NCBI RefSeq assembly: GCF_038751955.1
Contig: NZ_JBCEXH010000002.1
Span: forward strand, 1 to 64,000
Direction: 5' to 3'
Length of the DNA: 64,000 nucleotides
Origin: Methanocalculus natronophilus
GTDB taxonomy: Archaea > Halobacteriota > Methanomicrobia > Methanomicrobiales > Methanocorpusculaceae
Of the stretch, positions 15,793 to 24,353 are shown in pieces. The first letter of the stretch is position 1. Every line of letters starts with the position of its first letter. The notes below the pieces were generated by a model. The model saw nothing but the letters and a program-made list of their open reading frames with translations, did no database searches and was not told where the DNA came from. The position numbers were made by a program, and so were the translations under genes.

Positions 15793-16626
15793 TTACCGCA
15801 ACCCCCCCTCTATTGTGATCGTCTTCTCTTCAATCGGCATATCCACTCCTGCCTCCTCAAGTGCCCGTTCAACAACATACCGCAGGCCGCTGCAGCAGGG
15901 AACCTCCATATGAACCACCAGAATCGAACGGAGCCTGTGATAGGTGAGGATCTCAGTCATGGTCTGAATATACCCTTCAATATCCGAATCAAGTTTCGGG
16001 CAGAAGATCAGAAGGACACGATCTTTCAGAAAGTCCGCATGGAAGTTTCCGTATGCAAACGGGACGCAGTCCGCAGAGATGAGGAGATCCGCATCATCAA
16101 AACAGGGGGCAGCCGGATTGAGAAGGCGGAGCTGGACAGGCCACTGCCGCAGCTCTGAAGCGCCGCTGCCCATCCCGGCATCCCCGGCAGTATCCCCTGC
16201 CCTGCTGATGGGTCCCCCGCTGCTGCCGGGGCAGTCAGGGTGGGTGCAGGCATCACCCTGCGGCCCACGTTCCTGGTAGGGTACAGGTATATCATGTTCC
16301 TGGAGGTAGGCAACCGCCTGTTCATAGAGATCCAGCTGGCCATGTGAGTCAAGATGTTCAAGATGGGCACGGATCACCGCATCGCCTTTCCGGACGATAC
16401 CACGCATCACCTCCCATTCGTCATAGGGCTCTGCCTCGCGTTCGATGATGGATATGGCACCCTCCGGACAGGTACCGATACAGGCGCCAAGTCCGTCGCA
16501 GAAGATATCACTGATCAGCCTTGCTTTTCCCTCAATGATCTGGATTGCACCTTCCGGGCAGTCGGGGATGCATTCACCGCAGCCGGTGCAGAGCTCGTCA
16601 TTAATACTGATAATCTGTCGTTTCAT
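15793..16626 (-). CDS. Two-cluster 4Fe-4S ferredoxin-like protein
   Basis: The 277-residue protein starts with a bacterial-type ferredoxin domain holding two cysteine motifs, CTGCGECIPDCPEG (residues 16-29) and CDGLGACIGTCPEG (43-56). The second has two residues between the first and second cysteine replaced by Asp-Gly-Leu-Gly-Ala, so cluster ligation may differ. The remainder contains a CTHPDCPGSSGG loop, a domain with CFDDADLLISADCVPFAYG, and LLIFCPKLD and EVPCCSGL cysteines. This layout is common in anaerobe proteins annotated as 4Fe-4S binding, with unknown redox partners. It lies 102 bases downstream of larE. Confidence 0.8.
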   Translation of the reverse strand: MKRQIISINDELCTGCGECIPDCPEGAIQIIEGKARLISDIFCDGLGACIGTCPEGAISIIEREAEPYDEWEVMRGIVRKGDAVIRAHLEHLDSHGQLDLYEQAVAYLQEHDIPVPYQERGPQGDACTHPDCPGSSGGPISRAGDTAGDAGMGSGASELRQWPVQLRLLNPAAPCFDDADLLISADCVPFAYGNFHADFLKDRVLLIFCPKLDSDIEGYIQTMTEILTYHRLRSILVVHMEVPCCSGLRYVVERALEEAGVDMPIEEKTITIEGGLR

Positions 16627-16728
16627 GGGTTTTACCTCTGATATTTGAATTATTGTGGCAGTGGTTCACAGAAGAGATCCCGCAGACCATCCATAAGACA
16701 CGTTCAGACACCATAACGTATAGTACAA

Positions 16729-17526
16729 CTATTTACCCCCATCCATACTCCCGCTCCGAAACCCTTCGAGATCGAGGGTGACATAGCAGAATCCAAGTTC
16801 TCTGACAATCTTCACGATCTCCTGCCTTCTGGCAAGGACAATTGGAAATTCATCAGGATGTACCTCAATTCTGGCACTATCCCCATGAGCACGGAGGCGG
16901 CACTGCGAAACGCCGAACTTCCTGAGAACCGCCTCACCAGCTTCAGCCCCAAGCAATGTCTCAGGCAGAACCCGATTCCAATAGGGGATCCGGGTGGCAA
17001 GACAGGCATCTGAGGGTTTGTTCCAGAATGAATAGCCACAATTTCGTGCCAGCTCCCGGACACCGTTCTTATCGATTCCGGCTTCAATGAAGGGATGGAT
17101 AATCCCTTCTGCATCGGCGACAGCAAGGCCCGGCCTGTATTCACCACGATCCGAGAGATTTGCACCATCCGCAACGACCGCACCCTCAGCAAGCTCTTTG
17201 AGGATGCGTGATGAGGCCTGTTTGCAGAGTGCGCAGCGATCAAATGGGTTCTCGCAGAACTGTTTGTCTTCAAGGATTGGAAACGGCACTATCTCCAGAT
17301 CAATACCGATCTCTTCTGCAATCAGAAGAGCATCAGCATATGCATGCCGGGAGAGGAGAGGTGAGTCAAGGAGGGCGAACCTGGCCATCCCCGGGATCGT
17401 CCGGGCAGCAATCGCAGCAAGAACCGAGCTATCCACACCGCCTGAGAATGAGATGATGAGGGGAGCTTTTGCTCTCAGCACTGCCTGTAGTTTCTGTATT
17501 TGATCATTCATCCTCAACCCGGCCAC
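16729..17526 (-). CDS. larE: LarE-type ATP-dependent sulfur transferase
   Basis: The 265-residue protein matches LarE, a PP-loop enzyme that donates sulfur to the nickel-pincer cofactor precursor in lactobacilli. The PP-loop SGGVDS is at residues 28-33 and the substrate segment KPSDACLATRIPY at 170-182. C175 corresponds to the sacrificial cysteine of the single-cysteine enzyme. A CxxC pair at 98 and 101 (FDRCALCKQ) adds two more cysteines, which fits the 4Fe-4S-dependent LarE variant that does not destroy itself. No LarB or LarC gene is in the window, so the sulfur acceptor is unknown. An ATG at 17511 is an alternative start. It diverges from moaD. Confidence 0.85.
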   Translation of the reverse strand: MAGLRMNDQIQKLQAVLRAKAPLIISFSGGVDSSVLAAIAARTIPGMARFALLDSPLLSRHAYADALLIAEEIGIDLEIVPFPILEDKQFCENPFDRCALCKQASSRILKELAEGAVVADGANLSDRGEYRPGLAVADAEGIIHPFIEAGIDKNGVRELARNCGYSFWNKPSDACLATRIPYWNRVLPETLLGAEAGEAVLRKFGVSQCRLRAHGDSARIEVHPDEFPIVLARRQEIVKIVRELGFCYVTLDLEGFRSGSMDGGK

Positions 17527-17699
17527 CCTGCCAGAGCCCTCCCCGGTAATCAGGAAGAGAGGATTCCCTCGGTCCAGACCGGTACACCTGGAAAATTGTT
17601 AAGGTATCAGACGATAAATATCTTCGCTATCGGCCCAGTATTCCCCGGTTATTCTGGCTGAATCGTATCGTTGGTTGAGAGAAACAAAGAGAGAAAGCA

Positions 17700-17978
17700 A
17701 TGAAGATCAGAGTGCAGTCATTTGCCCGGTTTCGGGAGATATTTGGATCAGAACAGATCAGGGAGATGGAGGAAGGCGCAACACTTGCAGCACTCCTTCT
17801 GGAGATGGCAGCAGAGAACCATGCTGCTCGCGCTGCCCTCTTTGATGAGAACGGAACCGTGCGACGGTACATCATCCTGATGCTGAATAAAAAACGCATT
17901 GACAGGGAAGAACTGGAGAAAACCACCCTCTCGGATGGGGACGAGCTGGCACTCTATCCACCGGTTGCCGGAGGCTGA
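17700..17978 (+). CDS. moaD: MoaD, molybdopterin synthase small subunit
   Basis: The 92-residue beta-grasp protein ends in PPVAGG, with the terminal Gly-Gly used for thiocarboxylate formation. The sequence follows MoaD from RVQSFARFREIFG to LSDGDELALYPPVAGG. MoaE follows five bases later, so this is the molybdopterin synthase carrier, which gives sulfur to precursor Z for the molybdenum/tungsten cofactor used by formylmethanofuran and formate dehydrogenases. The pair is divergent from larE. The E1-like enzyme at 9.0 kb may activate it. Confidence 0.9.
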   Translation: MKIRVQSFARFREIFGSEQIREMEEGATLAALLLEMAAENHAARAALFDENGTVRRYIILMLNKKRIDREELEKTTLSDGDELALYPPVAGG

Positions 17979-17983
17979 ATACT

Positions 17984-18388
17984 ATGGTTGTGACAGTCAC
18001 GCACGAAGACTTTGCTATCAACAGGCTGATTGAGGAGAGAAAAAACCCTGAGATGGGCGCAATGGTCTCCTTCATCGGGGTTGTCAGGGATGACGGGATT
18101 GAGCGGATCGAGCTTGAGGCACACCAGGAGGTTGCTGTCGAGGAGCTTGAGGTGATCCGTGATGAGGCGTTTGCGAAGTTTCCGATCAAGTCCGTTGATA
18201 TCATCCACCGGATCGGAGATCTGAATGTCGGCGACAACATCGTCCTGATCCTGGTCGGGGCAGGCCACCGGCGGGAAGCCTTTGAAGGATGCGAATACAT
18301 CATAGAGCGGCTGAAGGAGCGGGTTCCGATCTGGAAGAAGGAGTATACAAAAGAGGGAGAACGCTGGGTTCCGGGCAAAGGTGAATGA
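17984..18388 (+). CDS. moaE: MoaE, molybdopterin synthase large subunit
   Basis: The 134-residue protein matches MoaE. The family segments are MGAMVSFIGVVRD near residue 24, EVAVEELEVIRDEA, IIHRIGDLNVGDNIVLILVG, and the catalytic-end motif ERVPIWKKEYTKEGERWV with the conserved lysines. The large subunit places MoaD thiocarboxylates at the precursor. It follows moaD by five bases. A long inverted repeat lies just after its stop codon. Confidence 0.93.
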   Translation: MVVTVTHEDFAINRLIEERKNPEMGAMVSFIGVVRDDGIERIELEAHQEVAVEELEVIRDEAFAKFPIKSVDIIHRIGDLNVGDNIVLILVGAGHRREAFEGCEYIIERLKERVPIWKKEYTKEGERWVPGKGE

Positions 18389-18392
18389 GGTT

Positions 18393-18446
18393 GGTATTAT
18401 GAATACATAATATATGCAACTGAATAAAAAATGTATTCATAATGCC
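18393..18446. repeat. 16-base inverted repeat after moaE
   Basis: The left arm GGTATTATGAATACAT (18393-18408) and right arm ATGTATTCATAATGCC (18431-18446) pair along 16 bases with one T-G, including 13 exact complementary bases. The loop is 22 bases and A-rich. It sits between the convergent moaE and zinc-finger genes, so it may mark transcript ends on both strands. It could also be a small mobile-repeat remnant. Confidence 0.6.
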
Positions 18447-18489
18447 CTTCATAGCAGATCACTGAAGCAGACGCAGACACACGGAATCA

Positions 18490-18678
18490 TCACCAGAGCG
18501 TCCCGTCTGCCATCTCTGCATACTCGCACTCTTCGCACATCCTGCCAAGTGCATCCCACTCACGGTCGGTATAGGGGCCAAGAGATCCTTTCCCACAGTA
18601 CTCACAGGTGCGATACCTGCCGGGCGAGGTATCAGGTTTTGGCGAGAGTGCGGATCTGATACGGTCAAGAAAACCCAT
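18490..18678 (-). CDS. Small zinc-finger protein
   Basis: The product of about 62 residues contains two Cys pairs, CEYCGKGSLG and CEECEYAEM, separated by about 20 residues, forming a four-cysteine zinc ribbon. A basic, proline-containing N-terminal stretch (MGFLDRIRSALSPKPDTS) precedes it. The ATG at 18678 is preferred over one at 18687. Similar tiny zinc ribbons are frequent in methanogens, with unknown roles. It is convergent with moaE. Confidence 0.7.
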   Translation of the reverse strand: MGFLDRIRSALSPKPDTSPGRYRTCEYCGKGSLGPYTDREWDALGRMCEECEYAEMADGTLW

Positions 18679-18845
18679 AAAACACATCCATGATGAACGT
18701 AGACCTTAAATAAACCTTTTTTCTGGAGTTAGTCTCCACTGAAGCCAGTCAGATCGGTTTGCCATGTCTGATTGTCAGAAGGATGCTCTGGATTAATAAG
18801 TATTATGGAAAACATATAACTATCAAAATATAATACCCCGATATC

Positions 18846-19226
18846 ATGCACACCCATCTCCGCCTCCTCCTCTACGGGACACTCACCTGGCTCATTCCTT
18901 TCGTCTTCTCCCTCTTCCTGTATAGACCCGATTGGCACGCTTGCAATTGATATGTTCGCCTTCAATAGCCTGATTACCATCTCAGGCGCAGCAGGCGGCA
19001 CCCTCCTCATAGACCTCTGCCAGGGGTTCCTCCCTCCAAGGCACACAAAGGCTTGCAGCCGGTATAGCAGTCGGCACCAGCTGGCCTTTTGATCAACTGG
19101 GCACTCGGACCTTCTGGTGAATGGTCGCTCGCTTCGGTATGGGTGAGCCGGAGTGGTTATATTGAGATCAGCTCACGGTACCAGGTCAGCCCGGCAATGG
19201 CAATCCTTTGCCTTGGCTTCGGCTGA
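18846..19226 (+). pseudogene. Decayed small membrane protein gene
   Basis: From the ATG at 18846 the reading gives a hydrophobic start (MHTHLRLLLYGTLTWLIPFV) but hits a stop. Continuing in other frames recovers DPIGTLAIDMFAFNSLITI, then AAGIAVGTSW, then LLINWALGPSGEWSLA and ISSRYQVSPAMAILCLGFG before the final stop at 19226. At least three frame changes are needed (near 18925, between 19020 and 19060, and near 19087). The order of pieces fits a four-helix membrane protein family common in archaea and bacteria. Its promoter-like AT-rich upstream region remains. Confidence 0.65.
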
Positions 19227-19273
19227 GCCTGGAAGTTAATAAAAGAGAAGAATTCCAGAATACCAGCCTGAGC

Positions 19274-19759
19274 CTACCAAAGCCTGAACCCGCAGGAATG
19301 GCCCTGCTTTCTGAAGTACTGCTGGTGGTACTCCTCGGCTGGCCAGAAGATTCTGGCAGGCAGAATCTCTGTGACGATCGGCCTGCGAAACCGGCCCGAT
19401 GCATCCATCCGGTCACGTGAAGCGATCGCCTGCTGGTATTGCCTATCAGAATGGGTGAAGATGGCTGATCGGTACTGGCTCCCGATATCCGGGCCCTGCC
19501 GGTCTTTTGTTGTCGGATCGTGGAGAGACCAGAACCTGATCAGCAGATGATCATATGGAACACGAGAGGGATCAAAGACTACTTCAACTGCTTCTGCATG
19601 ACCGGTTGTCCCGGTGCAGACCTCCTCGTACGTCGGATTGGCAACACTCCCGCCACTATAGCCGACCCGTGTCGATACAACACCGGCAATCTCTGCAAAC
19701 GCAGCCTCAACACCCCAGAAGCAGCCTGCAGCAAAGGTTGCTTTCTCATATTCCGTCAT
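19274..19759 (-). CDS. msrA: Peptide methionine sulfoxide reductase MsrA
   Basis: From the ATG at 19759 the protein has 161 residues and starts with [20 protein letters not shown], carrying the GCFWG active site cysteine. Further MsrA hallmarks are [33 protein letters not shown] and [28 protein letters not shown] at the C-terminus holds the likely resolving cysteine. The enzyme reduces methionine-S-sulfoxide in oxidised proteins. It starts 10 bases after the FTR-rubredoxin gene, which could supply electrons. An upstream in-frame start at 19855 would overlap that gene and is not used. Confidence 0.92.
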   Translation of the reverse strand: MTEYEKATFAAGCFWGVEAAFAEIAGVVSTRVGYSGGSVANPTYEEVCTGTTGHAEAVEVVFDPSRVPYDHLLIRFWSLHDPTTKDRQGPDIGSQYRSAIFTHSDRQYQQAIASRDRMDASGRFRRPIVTEILPARIFWPAEEYHQQYFRKQGHSCGFRLW

Positions 19760-19769
19760 AATGTCAGGT

Positions 19770-20267
19770 TCAGGCAAACCGTTCGAACCGCTCCTTAGAA
19801 ACACCACAGATAGGACATTTCTCAGGAGGGTTCTCCCTTGCACAGAGATATCCACAGACCTTGCACCGGAGAACCGGCAGAGAGAACCCGCCAGCCACAG
19901 CGGCTGCTTTCTTAGCCCGCGCTGTTCGTGGCGGCCGACGCTCCGGAATAGGCTGAATCTCCTCCCGGCCGCTCTTTACCGCTTCTGAGACATAGAGCGA
20001 GCAATAGCAGGCACCATATGCAATCACATCCGCATCACGGTAATCACAGGGGCAGATGATATCGAGATCGTCCTCCTTTTTTCCGGTTGATAGGCGGCAC
20101 GGACAGGATGGATAGCCATACCGCCTTGTATTCACGATGACCCCCTTCACAAGCGCCCGGACAGCCTCCCGATCAGGGCTCAGGCTGTACCCGTGGCTTG
20201 ATGCCTCGTTCTCCAGCACCTCTTCAAGCGCGTCAATCTCCTCAATTGAGGGTTCGTCAATCTTCAT
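19770..20267 (-). CDS. Ferredoxin:thioredoxin reductase catalytic chain fused to rubredoxin-like domain
   Basis: The 165-residue protein has an N-terminal FTR beta-chain-like domain with the cysteine pattern CPC, CPC and CYC ([21 protein letters not shown]), where plant FTR has CHC. This holds a 4Fe-4S cluster next to a redox disulfide. After a basic, Pro-rich linker, a rubredoxin/rubrerythrin-like domain follows ([20 protein letters not shown]). Fusions of this kind are known in methanogens and reduce disulfides with ferredoxin electrons. It overlaps the glutaredoxin gene by four bases and precedes msrA by 10 bases, so it probably feeds one or both. Confidence 0.9.
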   Translation of the reverse strand: MKIDEPSIEEIDALEEVLENEASSHGYSLSPDREAVRALVKGVIVNTRRYGYPSCPCRLSTGKKEDDLDIICPCDYRDADVIAYGACYCSLYVSEAVKSGREEIQPIPERRPPRTARAKKAAAVAGGFSLPVLRCKVCGYLCARENPPEKCPICGVSKERFERFA

Positions 20268-20542
20268 CCAAGCACCTTCCGGATCTCTTTTTCCTTGTAT
20301 CCGATGATGACATCTTTTCCATTGATCACCAGTGTTGGAAACGATCCCGCCGGGTTGAACCGCTCCACCTCAATTAGGATCTGATCGAGCTCGTCAGGCT
20401 GAAGAAGATCCGCATAAATATACCTGAATTTCACATTCAGGCTCTGGAGAAGTTCTTTTGTCAGATTGCACCACCGGCATGTGGAGAGGGCATAGAGCAC
20501 CAGATCTCCCCGATCCTCTCCATCAACAACAGTATATTCCAT
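20264..20542 (-). CDS. Glutaredoxin-like protein
   Basis: The 92-residue thioredoxin-fold protein has the active site STCRWCNLTKELL (CxxC) and the cis-proline segment GSFPTLVINGKDVIIGY typical of glutaredoxins. It is first in a three-gene operon with the FTR-rubredoxin and MsrA genes, overlapping the former by four bases. The likely path is ferredoxin to FTR, to this glutaredoxin, to MsrA or other disulfide substrates. That electron route is inferred from the gene order. Confidence 0.9.
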   Translation of the reverse strand: MEYTVVDGEDRGDLVLYALSTCRWCNLTKELLQSLNVKFRYIYADLLQPDELDQILIEVERFNPAGSFPTLVINGKDVIIGYKEKEIRKVLG

Positions 20543-20749
20543 AGATATCCAGACAGTTTCCAGAAAACTTAAGAGTATCGGAAGGGATACTCAGCAGCAT
20601 TGGAGCCCGCATAGAGAGAACCCGATCCGGATGACTCCGATAAGACCGGTTTATACTCATGAGCAACACCCATTTTTTTGCGGATGCAAAACCAATCCAA
20701 AGGCTTTATAATGGTTTGATCCGAGTACAATTCAGAGAAGGGGGTTGCC

Positions 20750-21754
20750 ATGAACGAAGAGCGAGAGGGGAATGGTACTGAGTTTGAGATGTTGAAGCGG
20801 ACCTTCCATGCAATCGAGGATCCGATCTTCTTCCTTGATATGGACGGAATCATACGCTATGCAAACACGGCTTCGGCTGATCTCCTCCAAAGGCCCCTGG
20901 ACGGGATCATCGGAGTACACTGCCACCGGGTTGTACACCAGACCCTGACACATATCCGCGGATGCCCGTTTGTGAAGGCAAAACAGACAAAGCAGCGGGA
21001 GACCTACACCGTCAAACTCGGGGATCACTGGTACCAGGTGGCAATTGATCCGGTTCTCACACGTGACGGGGAGATGACCGGTGCAGTGCATATCCTGACG
21101 AATATTGACACAATAAAGAAGAATCACGAACTCCGTGCTATCCTCGGGGCAATCATCGAGACAACCCATGACCCGATCATCGGCGAGACTCCTGATGGAC
21201 GGGTCATCTCATGGAACAAAGGCGCAGAAGAGACCTTCGGCTATACCGCAGAAGAGATGGTCGGGGAAAGCATCATCACCATAATACCAGAACCCCTCCG
21301 CGATCAGTGGAAAAAGACACTTCAAAAGGTGCAGCGGGGCGAACCTGTTCAGGATATCGAGACACGGAGGATCACAAAGGACGGAAGAGAACTCGAATTA
21401 TCACTCTCACTCTCCCCGATCCTTGATGAGCGGGGGATCACCACCGGAATTGCTGTCATCGGACGGAATCTCACCGAGATTCGAACGGCTGAACGGGCTC
21501 TGGTCGCCTATATCACCGAGGCAGCTCTCAGGCTGAAAAACCCGGTTCAGATCATTGCGCACACCCTTGAGGAACTGAGTGAACTCCATATCAGGGGAGA
21601 GATTGATGATGAGGAATTTACCTCAGGTATCAGGATCCAGGCGCGGCACGCCTACCAGATCGTCGAGAATATCCAGGAACTCCAGCAGGGAATCATCCAT
21701 AATATGAATGACATTCCAGAAACCTACAGGAAGTTCCTGATGGATGAGGAGTAA
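20750..21754 (+). CDS. Two-PAS-domain sensor protein with a degenerate kinase helix
   Basis: The 334-residue protein has a PAS domain at about 12-125 (FFLDMDGIIRYANTASADLL) and a second at about 130-250 (ISWNKGAEETFGYTAEEMVG). A C-terminal helical region (about 250-320) resembles the HisKA dimerisation helix but has ITEAALRLKNPVQIIAHTLEE, lacking the phospho-accepting His. No ATPase domain is present. C76 lies in HIRGCPFVK and could bind a ligand. A TATA-like CTTTATAATGG and a GAAGGGGG ribosome binding site precede it. It is followed after six bases by a RecA/KaiC-like protein, likely its signalling partner. Confidence 0.82.
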   Translation: MNEEREGNGTEFEMLKRTFHAIEDPIFFLDMDGIIRYANTASADLLQRPLDGIIGVHCHRVVHQTLTHIRGCPFVKAKQTKQRETYTVKLGDHWYQVAIDPVLTRDGEMTGAVHILTNIDTIKKNHELRAILGAIIETTHDPIIGETPDGRVISWNKGAEETFGYTAEEMVGESIITIIPEPLRDQWKKTLQKVQRGEPVQDIETRRITKDGRELELSLSLSPILDERGITTGIAVIGRNLTEIRTAERALVAYITEAALRLKNPVQIIAHTLEELSELHIRGEIDDEEFTSGIRIQARHAYQIVENIQELQQGIIHNMNDIPETYRKFLMDEE

Positions 21755-21760
21755 TCCGGC

Positions 21761-22303
21761 ATGGGATTTATGGACGCCAACGAGTCATCGATATACCTCT
21801 ACATCTCTGAAGCCGCCAGGATGAAGATGACAAACATGGAGATCGTGTCACAGCTCACCGCACAGGGCACTGCCTGCATCATTGTAACAACAAACATTCC
21901 CTCCTCAATCCTGACAAACCTCTATACAAAACAGGGTATCGCTATCGAGAGACTTCATTTCATTGATGCCATCACGAAGTATTCGCTTGGAAGTGTGCCG
22001 GTCAACAGTACAAACACTACCTTCACCTCAAACCCCGGTAACCTGACCGAACTGGGCATCGCCATATCAGAGGCATTAAAGAAGAGATCCGGGGAAGATA
22101 CCGCACTCATCTTTGATTCGATCAGTACGCTTCTCATCTACCTCTCTTCAGCCAACATCTCAAAATTCATCCACTTCATATCAAATAAGATCCGGCTCCT
22201 TGACCTGAAAGCCGTGTACCTGAGTGCCGATAAGGGGCTTGACCCTCTCCTCTTCACCCAGATCAGCTCCATTGTCGATGAAGTGATAGATGATCAAAAA
22301 TAA
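21761..22303 (+). CDS. KaiC/RecA-fold protein without P-loop (DUF7504-like)
   Basis: The 180-residue protein has a RecA-like alternation of strands and helices: TACIIVTTNIPSSILTNLY, then ALIFDSISTLLIYLS as a Walker-B-like strand, then LKAVYLSADKGLD. There is no GxxxxGK(T/S) motif, so ATP hydrolysis is unlikely. Similar proteins accompany sensor or PAS proteins in archaea, and their function is unknown. It follows the PAS protein by six bases and is convergent with pgk. Confidence 0.65.
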   Translation: MGFMDANESSIYLYISEAARMKMTNMEIVSQLTAQGTACIIVTTNIPSSILTNLYTKQGIAIERLHFIDAITKYSLGSVPVNSTNTTFTSNPGNLTELGIAISEALKKRSGEDTALIFDSISTLLIYLSSANISKFIHFISNKIRLLDLKAVYLSADKGLDPLLFTQISSIVDEVIDDQK

Positions 22304-22331
22304 TGTCAGGGATCAGACCCTGACCAAAGTC

Positions 22332-23555
22332 CTACGCACCCCGGAAAAAGTGTTCCCAGGATGCCTCCAGTGCAGCCACCGCCGGGAGCTTTTTCCCTGT
22401 CAAAAACTCGATGCAGGCCCCTCCCCCTGTTGAGAGATGTGAATAGGATGACGCCAGGCCCATCTGCTCGATCACTGCTGCGGTATGGCCACCTCCGACA
22501 ACCGAGAAACCGGCAGTCGACGCAGCCCTGATCAGTTCATAGGTGCCGATTGCAAAGTCCGGATCCTCAAACACTCCTGCAGGGCCGTTGAAGACGATCG
22601 TCTCCGATCGCCTGATCTCAGCTACCATTGACCGGATTGAATCCGATCCGAGATCGAGGATCGGGGTATCGGAAGGGATCTCTGAAACCGGATATTCCAT
22701 GCGTTCACCCGCTTCCCGCACCGCAACTGTTGCAGGCAGAACCACCCGGTCGCCATAGGTTTTGAGGATCTCTCCTGCTCTTTCGATCTCTGATCCATAC
22801 CCGAGGCCGAGAATTGCCTGCTGTGACGGATTACCGATATCCACACCACTGCCTGCAAGGAAGACATTGCCGACAACACCAATGGCAAGGATACGATCAG
22901 CGATGCCGTGTTCAAGGACATTGGATGCAACAGCGATCGAGTCATCGACCTTGGTTCCCCCCAGGATGAAGGTAATCGGCCGGGGCGCATCCGTAAAGAC
23001 ACGGGAGAGCATCGAGACCTCCTTCTCCATCAGGAGCCCGGCAACGGATCTCAATACCATCGGGAGGCCAACCATCGTCGGTTGCGACCGGTGTGCCGTG
23101 CCGAATGCATCATTGACATAGAGATCTCCCATTGCAGCAAGGTTCTGTACACAATGTGTCTTCATCGCCCAATCCGGCTTCATTGTCAGGTTCTCCTCAG
23201 CATTGAACCTGAGGTTTTCCAGCATCACAATATCGCCGTTTCGCATTGAAGAGATGCTTTCCCTGGCATAACGGCCGAAGATATCGTCGACATAGGTGAC
23301 CGGCCGGTTTATCATCCGCTCAAGGAGATCAGCATGGGACCTGAGTGTCGTAAAATCCTTCTTACCGGGCCTGCTCTGGTGGGTGAGGATAACGACTTTT
23401 GCATCTTCAAGTGCCATTATCGTTGGAAGGTGCTCCTGAAACCGTTTATTATCAAGAATTGTCCCTGATGAGGGATCAATGGGAGAATTAAAATCCACCC
23501 GCAAAAGTACGATCTTTCCCTCTATCTGAATATCCTCGAGTGTGCCAAAAACCAT
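22332..23555 (-). CDS. pgk: Phosphoglycerate kinase
   Basis: The 407-residue protein interconverts 1,3-bisphosphoglycerate and 3-phosphoglycerate with ADP/ATP. Hallmarks are the N-terminal VLLRVDFNSPID, the substrate region LTHQSRPGKKD, LENLRFNAEEN, AFGTAHRSQPTMVG, the hinge ILGGTKVDDSI and the C-terminal VGGGHTAAVIEQ with STGGGACIEFLTGKKLP. The length fits archaeal PGK. It is a single gene, diverging from the methyltransferase gene across an 81-base spacer. In a methanogen it probably works in gluconeogenesis. Confidence 0.96.
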   Translation of the reverse strand: MVFGTLEDIQIEGKIVLLRVDFNSPIDPSSGTILDNKRFQEHLPTIMALEDAKVVILTHQSRPGKKDFTTLRSHADLLERMINRPVTYVDDIFGRYARESISSMRNGDIVMLENLRFNAEENLTMKPDWAMKTHCVQNLAAMGDLYVNDAFGTAHRSQPTMVGLPMVLRSVAGLLMEKEVSMLSRVFTDAPRPITFILGGTKVDDSIAVASNVLEHGIADRILAIGVVGNVFLAGSGVDIGNPSQQAILGLGYGSEIERAGEILKTYGDRVVLPATVAVREAGERMEYPVSEIPSDTPILDLGSDSIRSMVAEIRRSETIVFNGPAGVFEDPDFAIGTYELIRAASTAGFSVVGGGHTAAVIEQMGLASSYSHLSTGGGACIEFLTGKKLPAVAALEASWEHFFRGA

Positions 23556-23636
23556 AAACCAGCCCTTCCAGTACTCCTGCTATACAATTGAGGAGTAAGA
23601 CAATATTAATTTCTCCCTACACCAAACGTGTCTTAA

Positions 23637-24353
23637 ATGGATGTTATTTTTCAATTCTTTGAGGACCTGCCGATGCAGGGGCCGGGTGACGATACCGTAA
23701 CAAAAGAGATTCTAACCTCACTCTCTCCAGGAAGGGAAGCGCTCATCCTCGATATCGGATGCGGCACAGGCAGGCAGACCCGCATACTCGCAGAAGAATC
23801 TCGTGATGCACGGATCATCGCAGTCGATCTGCATATCCCCTATCTTCAGTCCCTGCCGGATCACCCGCATCTCCAGGCAATCGGAGCATCGATGGATGCT
23901 CTCCCACTCAAGGAGAAGGCCGTCGATCTCATCTGGAGTGAGGGTGCGATCTACAATATAGGATTTCAAGCCGGTCTGGATGCATGGAAGCCTCTGCTCA
24001 AAGACGGGGGATCGGTTGTTGTATCTGAATTATGCTGGCATGAGCCTGATCCCCCAGAAGACGTTCGACGTTTCTTTGAGGAGGATTGTCCGGGAACAGG
24101 TACAGAAGCAGACCGGATCAGGGATGCAGAAGATGCCGGATATACCGTACTGCAGACAATACGGCTACCAGTTAGAGCCTGGGAGGCGTATTACCGGCCC
24201 ATGCCATCACGTATAGAATTATGGAGAGAACGGGAGCAAAACCCTGATGTACTTGCATTCCTCGATATGATGGAGCAGGAGATAGCCATCTTCAGGGAGT
24301 ATGGATCCTGGTACGGTTATACCTTCTTTGTTCTTGCAAAAAAGAGAGAATGA
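23637..24353 (+). CDS. Class I SAM-dependent methyltransferase
   Basis: The 238-residue protein has the SAM-binding motif ILDIGCGTGRQTRIL at about residues 37-51, the acidic loop IAVDLH, and GASMDALPLKEKAVDLIWSEG as later motifs. The substrate cannot be told from the sequence; small-molecule or protein targets are equally possible. The C-terminal part is rich in aromatic and charged residues (YYRPMPSRIELWRERE). It ends immediately next to the stop of atpD on the opposite strand. Confidence 0.85.
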   Translation: MDVIFQFFEDLPMQGPGDDTVTKEILTSLSPGREALILDIGCGTGRQTRILAEESRDARIIAVDLHIPYLQSLPDHPHLQAIGASMDALPLKEKAVDLIWSEGAIYNIGFQAGLDAWKPLLKDGGSVVVSELCWHEPDPPEDVRRFFEEDCPGTGTEADRIRDAEDAGYTVLQTIRLPVRAWEAYYRPMPSRIELWREREQNPDVLAFLDMMEQEIAIFREYGSWYGYTFFVLAKKRE

